DNA of 64,000 nucleotides from Lolium rigidum (Eukaryota > Streptophyta > Magnoliopsida > Poales > Poaceae): the NCBI RefSeq assembly GCF_022539505.1, contig NC_061508.1, positions 266,730,736 through 266,794,735 on the forward strand. Direction: 5' to 3'. The stretch's first letter is position 1. Every line of letters begins with the position of its first letter. Made by a program: the position numbers and the translations under genes. The notes below the pieces were generated by a model that saw only the letters and a program-made list of their open reading frames with translations, searched no databases and was not told where the DNA came from. Shown here piece by piece: positions 44,248 through 54,323 of this stretch.

Positions 44248-44249
44248 AC

Positions 44250-45490
44250 TCTCGATCTTGAAGAGCTTCTTAGTGCCCCTCGTCGAGCTTCTTGAGCTTG
44301 TAGCAGTCTCCTGGAGCCCCAGTGCCCCTTGTAGAGCTTCTTGAGCTCGTAGAAGTCTTCAGTGTTTTGGGTGTCCCTTTTGTGAAAGGTGCAGAAGGGC
44401 CACCATACTTGTTGGACTCAACAACACCCTCTGGGTGGTACTTTTGCTCTGGTTCCATTGCAAGAACAGTCGGCTCCTTTGCGTTTATAGTCCTTGGACT
44501 TTGCCTTGTCCGAGGGAGCCGAGGGAGAGGAATCCCCGACGTGAACGAACATGAACCCCCCTCCTCAGCCTTGCGCATCTGTCGGCGATCTAGAAGAGCT
44601 TGACGATGGAGTCGAGATCGTCCTTGTGGATGGATAGTTTCTCCTGCATCCTTGTGTCGGTGATGCCGGCGAAGAAGGCCGAGATAATCTCCTCATTGGA
44701 GATCGTGTTGTGGACTTCGCAGAAGCACTGGATGTACTTGCGGAGGGTCTCGCCAGCGTGCTCTACCTCGAGGTCGCTCTTGGAGGCGGGCCGCTTGTAC
44801 GTGGCGGTGAGGTTCGATGCGAACTACTTGCAGAGATCCATCTACGTGGAGATGGACGCCGCGGGGAGGTCCACCAGCCACGCGTGGGTCGTCTCCTTGA
44901 GGGGCATGGGAACCAATTTTCCATGACGCGATGGTTGTCACGAGCGGCAAGGATGTCAATGGTGTAGAGCTGCAGAAACTCGAGAGGGTTGGTGGAGACG
45001 TTGTAGCGTGGAGGGAGTTCAGGCCTGAACTTGTTGGGCCATGTGACGTAGCGCATGTCCTCCGTGAGGAAGAGGCATCCTGCGTTGTACACCATTCTAC
45101 CTTCGACGTGGATGCCTTGGACGGACTCAGCGATGTCTTGACGGCGCGGTCCTGGCGCTCACGCCTACGCTCGAGGCCCACGCGAGCATATTCTGGAGCC
45201 CGCACGACTTCCTGGCAGCTGAGGTCCTCACGCGGAGAGGCAACGCTTCGGGAGACCGCCCTTGCTGTGGGTGCAGTGAGAGGGTACGGAGCACCTCCTT
45301 GAGAGGGACGAGGAGGACAGTGAGGGGGCGGAGGAGCCTCGTGGTTGGTTTCCCCCGCGTGTGCGCTCCTTGGAGGTGGAGGAGGCACATCATTGGATGG
45401 GACGGGCCCGATGTTGGAGATGGCAATGAGCTCGGCGACGCGTGCGAGCCCACCGTCGCGGTCGGCGTCGGTGGGCTGGTAGCGGAGCAG
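44250..45490 (-). pseudogene. Element F gag relic (gypsy), frameshifted
   Basis: The minus strand gives YVTWPNKFRPELPPRYNVST and LEFLQLYTIDILAARDNHRV in one frame, then in other frames a WLVDLP...SI-type Retrotrans_gag core and SNEEIISAFFAGITDTRMQE. These are the ordered gag motifs of grass gypsy elements. Several frameshifts and stops break it. The 5' part runs into a scrap of N1-type LTR at 45497, and no LTR of its own is visible. Confidence 0.7.
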
Positions 45491-45496
45491 CTCGTG

Positions 45497-45538
45497 CCCT
45501 TCCGACTCCGCCTCTTCGCATATTTAAGCCTTCGTGAC
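45497..45538 (+). repeat. Scrap of an N1-type LTR
   Basis: TTCCGACTCCGCCTCTTCGC and TATTTAAGCC match N1 LTR positions 2430-2468 with few differences. Element E is inserted at its end (GTGAC at 45534-45538), so E landed inside an older N1-type LTR whose remainder is not in the window. Confidence 0.7.
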
Positions 45539-47132
45539 TGATACGTCTCCGACGTATCGATAATTTCTTATGTTCCATGCCACATTATTGATGATATCTA
45601 CATGTTTTATGCACACTTTATGTCATATTCGTGCATTTTATGGAACTAACCTATTAACAAGATCCCGAAGAGCCGATTCTGTTGTTTCTGCTGTTTTTGG
45701 TTTCGAAATCCTAGTAACGAAATATTCTCGGAATTTGACGAAACCAACGCCCGTGGTCCTATTTTGCCACGAAGCTTCCGAAGACCGAAGGAGAGTCGAA
45801 GTGGGGCCACGAGGTGGCGACACACCGGGCGGCGCGGCCCGGGCCCCGGCCGCGCCGGCTCGTGGTGTGGGCCCTCGTGCCCCCTCTTTACCTGCCCTTC
45901 CGCCTACAAATAGCCTCCGTCGCGAAACCCCCGCATCCGAGAGCCACGATACGGAAAACCTTACTGAGACGCCGCCGCCGCCAATCCCATCTCGGGGGAT
46001 TCTGGAGATCTCCTCCGGCCTCCTGCCGGAGAGGGGATTCATCTCCCGGAGGACTCTTCACCGCCATGGTCGCCTCCGGAGTGATGAGTGAGTAGTTCAC
46101 CCCTGGACTATGGGTCCATAGCAGTAGCTAGATGGTTGTCTTCTCCTCATTGTGCTTCATTGTTGGATCTTGTGAGCTGCCTAACATGATCAAGATCATC
46201 TATCCGTAATACTATATGTTGTGTTTGTCGGGATCCGATGGATAGAGAATACTATGTTATGTTAATTATCAAGTTATTACCTATGTGTTGTTTAAGATCT
46301 TGCATGCTCTCCGTTATTAGTAGAGGCTCTGGCCAAGTTTTCGCTATTAACTCCAAGAGGGAGTATTTATGCTCGATAGTGGGTTCATGTCTCCGTGAAT
46401 CTGGGGAGTGACGAAACCCCTAAGGTTATGGATGTCTGTTGCCACTAGGGATAAAACATTGATGCTATGTCCGAGGATGTAGTTATTGATTACATTACAC
46501 ACCATACTTAATGCAATTGTCCGTTGTTTTGCAACTTAATACCGGAAGGGGTTCGGACGATAACTCGAAGGTGGACTTTTTAGGCATAGATGCATGCTTG
46601 GATAGCGGTCTATGTACTTTGTCGTAATGCCCAATTAAATCTCACTATACTTATCATGACATGTATGTGCATTGTTATGCCCTCTCTATTTGTCAATTGC
46701 CCGACTGTAATTTGTTCACCCAACATGCTTTTATCTTATGGGAGAGACACCTCTAGTGAACTGTGGACCCCGGTCCATTCTTTTATACTTGAAATACAAA
46801 TCTGCTGCAATACTTGTTCTTTACTTGTGTTCTTGCAAACAATCATCTTCCACACAATACGGTTAATCCTTTGTTACAGCAAGCCGGTGAGATTGACAAC
46901 CTCACCTGTTTCGTTGGGGCAAAGTACTTTGGTTGTGTTGTGCCGGTTCCACGTTGGCGCCGGAATCTCTGGTGTTGCGCCGCACTACATCCCGCCGCCA
47001 TCAACCTTCAACGTGCTTCTTGACTCCTACTGGTTCCATTAAACCTTGGTTTCTTACTGAGGGAAACTTGCCGTTGTGCGCATCACACCTTCCTCTTGGG
47101 GTTCCCAACGGACGTGTCAACTACACGCATCA
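45539..47132 (+). repeat. E 5' LTR
   Basis: 1594 bp from TGATACGTCT to ...ACACGCATCA. The first 200 bp resemble N1; the middle and end differ. The matching 773 bp at 52086-52858 differ by eye at 25-30 positions. Confidence 0.9.
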
Positions 47133-47142
47133 AGCAAATTTC

Positions 47143-47160
47143 TAGCGCCGTTGCCGGGGA
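47143..47160 (+). other. E primer binding site (tRNA-Asp, one mismatch)
   Basis: TAGCGCCGTTGCCGGGGA lies 10 bases after the LTR. The second base is A where the tRNA-Asp complement needs G, which would weaken priming in this copy. Confidence 0.8.
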
Positions 47161-47383
47161 GATCAAGACACGCTGCAAGGGGAGTCTCCACTTCCCAATC
47201 TCTTTACTTTGTTTTTGTCTTGCTTTATTTTATTTACTACTTTGTTTGCTGCATTATATCAAAACACAAAAAATTAGTTGCTAGCTTTACTTTATTTGCT
47301 ATCTTGTTCGTTATATCAAAAACACAAAAAAATTAGTTACTTGCATTAACTTTATCTAGTTTGCTTTATTTACTACTGCTAAA

Positions 47384-48860
47384 ATGGTCACCCCTGAAAA
47401 TACTAAGTTGTGTGACTTCACAACCACAAATAATAATGATTTCTTATGCACACCTATTGCTCCACCTGCTACTACAACATAATTCTTTGAAATTAAACCT
47501 GCTTTCTTGAATCTTGTTATGCGAGAGCAATTTTCTCAGTGTTAGTTCGATGATGCTGCTGCCCATCTTAATAATTTTGTTGAACTATGTGAAATGCAAA
47601 AGTATAAGGATGTAGATGGTGATATTATTAAATTGAAATTGTTTCCTTTCTCATTAAGAGGAAGAGCTAAAGATTGGTTGCTATCTCTGCCTAAGAATAG
47701 TATTGATTCTCGGACTAAATGCAAGGATGCTTTTATTGGTAGATATTATCCCCCTGCTAAAATTATATCTTTGAGGATTAGCATAATGAATTTTAAACAA
47801 TTGGATAATGAACATGTTGCTCAAGCTTGGGAAAGAATGAAATCTTTGGTTAAAAATTGCCCAACCCATGGATCGACTACTTGGATGATCATCCAAACCT
47901 TCTATGCAGGACTAAATTTTTCTTCGCGAAATTTATTGAATTCAGCTGCTTGGAGGTACCTTTATGTCCATCACTCTTGGTGAAGCAACAAAGCTCCTTG
48001 ATAATATGATGATTAATTACTCTGAATGGCACACGGAAAGAGCTCCACAAGGTAAGAAGGTAAATTCTGTTGAAGAATCCTCTTCCTTGAGTGATAAGAT
48101 TGATGCTATTATGTCTATGCTTGTGAATGGTAGGACTAATGTTGATCCTAATAATGTTCCGTTAGCTTCATTAGTTGCCCAAGAAGAACATGTTGATGTA
48201 AACTTCATTAAAAATAGTAATTTCAACAACAATGCTTATCGGAATAATTCTAGTAATAACTATAGGCCATATCCTTATAATAATGGTAACGGTTATGCTA
48301 ATTCTTATGGGAATTCTTACAACAATATTAGGAATACACCCCCTGGACTTGAAGCTATGCTTAAAGAATTTATTAGTACACAAACTGCCTTTAACAAATC
48401 TGCTGAGGAAAAGCTCAATAAAATTGATATTCTCGCTTCTAAGGTTGATAGTCTTGCCTCTGATGTTGATCTTTTGAAATCGAAAGTTATGCCTAATAGG
48501 GATATTGAAAATAAAATAGTTACTACAGCAAATGCCATCCAAGTTAGAATTAATGAGAATATAAGATTAATGGCTGAACTGCGTGCTAGGTGGGATAGAG
48601 AAGAAAATGAAAAACTAGCTAAAGAGAAAAATGTAGCTAAAGTTTGGACTATTACCACCACTAGCGATGCTAATGATGCACATGTTGCTGCACCTCCTAC
48701 TATCAATGATAAAATAATTGGTGTTGGCAATGTTTCTACTCCTAGTGCAAAGCGCACAAAATTACCTGAAACTGCTAAAACTGCTGAAACTGCACGTGAT
48801 AAAACTGCTGAAATTTTTTCCAACATTGGGGATGATGATCCCATTCGCTGTAGCTCATAA
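47384..48860 (+). pseudogene. gag: E gag
   Basis: From ATG 47384 the frame has TAA (near 47479) and TAG (near 47543) before the core FPFSLRGRAKDWLLSLPKNS, AFIGRYYPPAKI, AQAWERMKSLVKNCPTH and FYAGLN, the Athila-type Retrotrans_gag signature. A frameshift near 47955 leads to the second frame (47964-48860), with an Asn/Tyr-rich region and a heptad-like segment with repeated SKVD (about residues 130-180). This is one ancestral gag with at least two stops and one frameshift. Confidence 0.8.
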
Positions 48861-49500
48861 TGATTTAGATTTTGATGATTGCCACATCTCTGAAGTTATA
48901 AAGTTCTTACAAAAACTTGCTAAGAGTCCCAATGCTAGCGTTGTAAACTTGGCTTTCACAAAACATATTACAAATGCTCTCATAAAAGCTAGAGAAGAGA
49001 AACTAAAACTTGAAACTTCTATTCCTAGAAAGCTAGAAGATGGTTGGGAGCCCATCATTAAAATGAGGGTCAATGATTTTGATTGTAATGCTTTATGTGA
49101 TCTTGGTGCAAGTATTTACGTTATGCCTAAGAAAGTCTATGATATGCTTGACTTGCCACCATTGAAAAATTGTTATTTGGATGTTAATCTCGCTGATAAT
49201 GCTAAAAAGAAACCTTTGGGGAGAGTTGATAATGTTCATATTATGGTTAACAATAACCATGTCCCCGTTGATTTTGTTGTCTTGGATATTGAATGCAATG
49301 CATCTTGCCCCATTATATTGGGAAGACCTTTTCTTCGAACCGTTGGTGCTACTATTGATATGAATGAAGGTAATATTAAATATCAATTTCCTCTCAAGAA
49401 AGGTATGGAACACTTCCCTAGAAAGAGAATGAAGTTACCTTATGATTCTATTATTAGAACAAATTATGATGTCGATGCTTCGTCTCTTGATGTTACTTGA
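48844..49500 (+). pseudogene. E retropepsin-type protease
   Basis: After a frameshift near 48830 the frame reads HNDLDFDDCHISEVIKFLQK, then WEPIIKMRVNDFDCNALCDL and LCDLGASIYVMPKKVYDML, where DLGAS is the protease active site, then CPIILGRPFLRTVGATIDM, the flap and ILGRPF motif. It ends at TGA 49498-49500. Protease would cleave gag. No RT follows, which makes E non-autonomous. The long open frame suggests only moderate decay. Confidence 0.82.
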
Positions 49501-50132
49501 TATACACTTTCTGCGCCTAGCTGAAAGGCGTTAAAGAAAAGCGCTTATGGGAGACAACCCATGTTTTTACTACAGTATTTTTTTTTATATTTGAGTCTTG
49601 GAAGTTGTTTACTACTGTAGCAACCTATCCTTATCTTAGTTTTATGTTTTGTTGTGCCAAGTAAAGTCTTTGATAGTAAAGTGAATACTAGATTTGGATT
49701 ACTGCGCATAAACAGATTTCTTTGCTGTCACGAATCTGGGTCTAATTCTCTGTAGGTAACTCAGAAAATTATGCCAATTTACGTGAGTGATCCTCAGATA
49801 TGTACGCAACTTTCATTCAATTTGGGCATTTTCATTTGAGCAAGTCTGGTGCCTCAATAAAATCCATCTTTACGGACTGTTCTGTTTTGACAGATTCTGC
49901 CTTTTATTTCGCATTGCCTCTTTTGCTATGTTGGATGAATTTCTTTGATCCATTAATGTCCAGTAGCTTTATGCAATGTCCAGAAGTGTTAAGAATGATT
50001 GTGTCACCTCTGAAGATGTTAATTTTTATTGTCCACTAACCCTCTAATGAGTTGTTTCGAGTTTGGTGTGGAGGAAGTTTTCAAGGATCAAGAGAGGAGT
50101 ATGATACAATATGATCAAGGAGAGTGAAAGCT
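49501..50132 (+). other. E post-protease non-coding region
   Basis: It begins with CGCCT...AGGCG (49514-49530) and palindromic AAGCGCTT (49540-49547), then GGGAGACAACCCATG; a related block follows the ORF of D (about 63060-63140, minus). A 79-codon frame at 49800-50039 has a same-length counterpart in D (62837-62598), but the differences are mostly amino-acid-changing, so I do not call a gene. Confidence 0.55.
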
Positions 50133-50220
50133 CTAAGCTTGGGGATGCCTCGGTGGTTCACCCCTGCATATTCTAAGAAGACTCAAGCGTCTAAGCTTGG
50201 GGATGCCCAAGGGCATCCCC
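50133..50220 (+). repeat. E internal polypurine-tract copies and hairpin
   Basis: CTAAGCTTGGGGATGC at 50133-50148 and 50191-50206. The hairpin is GGGGATGCCC (50199-50208), loop AA, GGGCATCCCC (50211-50220), one pair longer than in N1. Confidence 0.75.
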
Positions 50221-52069
50221 TTCTTCATCGACAACATTATCAGGTTCCTCCCTGAAACTATATTTTTATTCCGTCACATCTTATGCACTTTGCTTGGAGC
50301 GTCGGTTTGTTTTTGTTTTTGTTTTGTTTGAATAAAATGGATCCTAGCATTCACTGTATGGGAGAGAGACACGCTCCGCTGTAGCATATGGACAAGTATG
50401 TCCTTAGGCTTTACTCATAGTATTCATGGCGAAGTTTCTTCTTCGTTAAGTTGTTATATGGTTGGAATTGGAAAAAGCTACATGTAGTAATTCTAAAGTG
50501 TCTTGAATAATTTGATACTTGGCAATTGTTGTGCTCATGTTTAAGCTCTTGCATCATATACTTTGCACCCATTAATGAAGAAACACCTAGAGCCTGCTAA
50601 TTTGGTTTGCATATTTGGTTTCTCTAAAGTCTAGATAATTTCTAGTATTGAGTTTTGAACAACAAGGAAGACGGTGTAGAGTCTTATAATGTTTACAATA
50701 TGTCTTTTATGTGAGTTTTGCTGCACCGTTCATCCTTGTGTTTGTTTCAAATAACCTTGCTAGCCTAAACCTTGTATCGAGAGGGAATACTTCTCATGCA
50801 TCCAAAATCCTTGAGCCAACCACTATGCCATTTGTGTCCACCATACCTACCTACTACATGGTATTTCTCCGCCATTCCAAAGTAAATTGCTTGAGTGCTA
50901 CCTTTAAAATTCCATCATTCACCTTTGCAATATATAGCTCATGGGACAAATAGCTTAAAAACTATTGTGGTATTGAATATGTACTTATGCACTTTATCTC
51001 TTATTAAGTTGCTTGTTGTGCGATAACCATGTTTCTGGGGACGCCATCAACTATTCTTTGTTGAATATCATGTGAGTTGCTATGCATGTCCGTCTTGTCT
51101 GAAGTAAGAGAGATTTACCACCTTAATGGTTGGAGCATGCATATTGTTAGAGAAGAACATTGGGCCGCTAACTAAAGCCATGATTCATGGTGGAAGTTTC
51201 AGTTTTGGACATATATCCTCAATCTCATATGAGAATAATAATTGTTGCCACATGCTTATGCATTAAAGAGGAGTCCATTATCTGTTGTCCATGTTGTCCC
51301 GGTATGGATGTCTAAGTTGAGAATAATCAAAAGCGAGAAATCCAAAATGCGAGCTTTCTCCTTAGACCTTTGTACAGGCGGCATGGAGGTACCCCATTGT
51401 GACACTTGGTTAAAACATGTGTATTGCGATGATCCGGTAGTCCAAGCTAATTAGGACAAGGTGCGGGCACTATTAGTATACTATGCATGAGGCTTGCAAC
51501 TTGTAAGATATAATTTACATAACTCATATGCTTTATTACTACCGTTGACAAAATTGTTTCATGTTTTCAAAATAAAAGCTCTAGCACAAATATAGCAATC
51601 GATGCTTTCCTCTTTGAAGGACCGTTCCTTTTACTTTTATGTTGAGTCAGTTCACCTATTTCTCTCCACCTCAAGAAGCAAACACTTTTGTGAACTGTGC
51701 ATTGATTCCTACATACTTGCATATTGCACTTGTTATATTACTCTATGTTGACAATTATCCATGAGATACACATGTTATAAGTTGAAAGCAACCGCTGAAA
51801 CTTAATCTTCCTTTGTGTTGCTTCAATACCTTTACTTTAATTTATCGATTTATGAGTTAACTCTTATGCAAGACTTATTGATGCTTGTCTTGAAGTACTA
51901 TTCATGAAAAGTCTTTGCTTTATGATTCACTTGTTTACTCATGACATTACTATTGTTTTGATCGCTGCATTCATTACATATGTTTACAAATAGTATGATC
52001 AAGGTTATGATGGCATGTCACTTCAGAAATTATCTTTGTTATCATTTTACCTGCTCGGGACGAGCAGAA
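50221..52069 (+). other. E non-coding 3' module
   Basis: It is nearly collinear with 5853-7693 of N1, with small indels. No supported gene. Confidence 0.7.
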
Positions 52070-52085
52070 CTAAGCTTGGGGATGC
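52070..52085 (+). other. E polypurine tract
   Basis: CTAAGCTTGGGGATGC directly abuts the 3' LTR at 52086. Confidence 0.8.
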
Positions 52086-52858
52086 TGATACGTCTCCGAC
52101 GTATCGATAATTTCTTATGTTCCATGCCACATTATTGATGATATCTAGATGTTTTATGCACACTTTATGTCATATTCGTGCATTTTCTGGAACTAACCTA
52201 TTAACAAGATGCCGAAGAGCCGATTCGTTGTTTTCTCGCTGTTTTTGGTTTCGAAATCCTAGTAACGAAATATTCTCGGAATTGGACGAAATCAACGCAC
52301 GGGGTCCTATTTTGCCACGAAGCTTCCGAAGACCGAAGGAGAGTCGAAGTGGGGCCACGAGGTGGCGACACACCGGGCGGCGCGGCCCGAGGCCCTGGCC
52401 GGGCCGGCCTGTGGTGTGGGCCCTCGTGCCGCCTCTTTACCCGCCCTTCCGCCTACAAATAGCCTCCGTCGCGAAACCCCCGATGCATCGAGAGCCACGA
52501 TACGGAAAACCTTATCGAGACGCCGCCGCCGCCAATCCCATCTCGGGGGATTACGGAGATCTCCTCCGGCACCCTGCCGGAGAGGGGATTCATCTCCCGG
52601 AGGACTCTTCACCGCCATGGTCGCCTCCGGAGTGATGAGTGAGTAGTTCACCCCTGGACTATGGGTCCATAGCAGTAGCTAGATGGTTGTCTTCTCCTCA
52701 TTGTGCTTCATTGTTGGATCTTGTGAACTGCCTAACATGATCAAGATCATCTATCGGTAATACTATATGTTGTGTTTGTCGGGATCCGATGGATAGAGAA
52801 TACTATGTTATGTTAATTATCAAGTTATTACCTATGTGTTGTTTAAGATCTTGCATGC
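52086..52858 (+). repeat. E 3' LTR, left part
   Basis: It matches 45539-46311 of the 5' LTR and stops after CTTGCATGC where element B begins (TGTCGAGGG). The rest is displaced beyond B and D, outside the window. Confidence 0.88.
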
Positions 52859-53400
52859 TGTCGAGGGTGCTCCTCGGCAATGCCCTCCGATAGGGGCTTA
52901 GGGTTGATGGAATCCTGCAAGCTGACACGAGACATCGATACACAGACAAGTGGGGAGAGCGATTTACCCAGGTTCGTGGCCCTCGATGAGGTAAAACCCT
53001 TACGTCCTGCCTGTCTGTTCTTTGATTATGATGAAAACAGGTTACAATGGGGTGCCGAATAGTTCGGCTGTGATGTCGTCGAGATGCTAGTTGCTAGGGT
53101 AACCTAGTTCTAAGCTTCTGTTGGCTATTGCTACTGAGATTGATTGTGTCCCTCGGCAGGCCCTCTCCTGGCCTTTATATAGGAGGCCAGGTCTCAAGGG
53201 TCCTACCCGAGGACGACTAGGTTTACAGTAGATTAGATCTAATCTTTCCTTGTTTGTCCATTTCCTGATCTTGTCCGCCAAGGAATCTTCTGACGCACCG
53301 GCCTAGTGGCCCATCTTGCCTTCTGGTAGCTTCATGGGCCTCCAACTTGTCAATATCAGATAGGGCAATACTGGTTACCCGAAGGGTAATGCCCACGTCA
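52859..53400 (-). repeat. B 3' LTR
   Basis: 542 bp. On the minus strand it starts TGACGTGGGC and ends CACCCTCGACA. TATATAA lies at 53181-53175 (minus). Confidence 0.82.
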
Positions 53401-53412
53401 GTAGCCCCCGAG
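53401..53412 (-). other. B polypurine tract
   Basis: The minus strand reads CTCGGGGGCTAC directly before the LTR, the same GGGGGCTAC core as in element A. Two further exact copies occur in the adjacent repeats. Confidence 0.78.
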
Positions 53413-53459
53413 TGTCTAGCCGAAAATAATTCGGGTAGAGACTGTTGCATGTTTTCTTC

Positions 53460-53945
53460 TTCTTATCGGGTGCGCGTCAGCGCTCCCGATGGGAGTAGCC
53501 CCCGAGTCTAGGTACGGATGCTTGCAATCCGTGCGTAGACTCAAGTTGTACCACTCGAATACTTTCCTCTGCCGAGGTCTTCATAAATCATCTGATATAT
53601 TTTTTACGCAAAGGATAATGAGTAACGTGCCCAACTGTTGTTTAGTTAACTGCCGATGGCAAAACACCGTTACCCTACACAGAATCAAGTCCCCGGGCAT
53701 GATCCTGGAGTGCAAAAAATTTCTATCGGGTGTGCATCACGAACTCCCGATGGGAGTAACAGTCCCCGAGTATCTGAGTGCGAGCATTTTGCAACCGAGT
53801 GCTGGCTCAAAACTTTATCCTTCGACTGCTCATTCTGTCGAGTCCTCATTTATCGGGTGCGCGTCAGTGCTCCCAATGGGAGTAGCCCCCGAGTCTAGGT
53901 ACGGATGCTCGCAATCCGTGCTTAGACTTGAGTCCTTCAACCGAT
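53460..53945. repeat. Diverged tandem repeats containing polypurine-like blocks
   Basis: Three units start near 53465, 53725 and 53850 with TATCGGGTG, followed by CTCCCGATGGGAGTAGCCCCCGAG-type sequence and a conserved GGTACGGATGCTTGCAATCC segment (partly diverged in the second). CTCCCGATGGGAGT is itself a palindrome and recurs at 56938 and 58194. Confidence 0.7.
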
Positions 53946-54252
53946 AACTTTTCATGTTTCCTTCGAATGCTTTCAAGTTTTTCTTTATGACGTCATTGTT
54001 GACGTGTGTCGTCTGTGACCTGATTGACAAGACTTGACTCGACGGGCCCACCCTAGTTCCGCGCGGCAGCTTTTAGGGCTTGATCAATGCACGCGTGGCG
54101 ATTGAGGCGCCTCCTCGATTTTCGCACGATGTGGGAATAATGGGCCGCCGGTTTTACTCCTTATGCGGGCGCCACGTGTACGGCCCGGATCTGCCCCACT
54201 TCCCACGACTCTTTGGGGAGTTATGGCCACGATTGGGCACAAATTCTTACAG

Positions 54253-54261
54253 GATAAATAG
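54253..54261 (+). promoter_or_regulatory. TATA-like box of B antisense gene
   Basis: GATAAATAG lies about 100 bp before ATG 54361 and 70 bp before ATG 54324, followed by a C/T-rich leader. It differs by one base from a TATAAATA box. Confidence 0.4.
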
Positions 54262-54323
54262 GGAGTCTCTCCTCTTTTTTATCTTTTACCTCGCTTACTG
54301 CTCATCTTCTTCCTCAAGCCCCC

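Larger units (their letters stand above)
45539..52858 (+). mobile_element. Element E: non-autonomous Athila-type gypsy (gag-protease only), 3' LTR interrupted
   Basis: 5' LTR 45539-47132, primer site, gag and protease, 2.5 kb non-coding 3' module, polypurine tract, and the first 773 bp of the 3' LTR, cut at 52859 by element B. The complete length would be about 8.1 kb. No RT, RNase H or integrase is present. LTR ends and 3' module match N1 and D, but the LTR interior and gag differ. Confidence 0.88.

Noticed and set aside
49800..50039. 79-residue frame of the same length in E and D (62837-62598)
   Set aside because: Most base differences between the two change the amino acid, which speaks against purifying selection.
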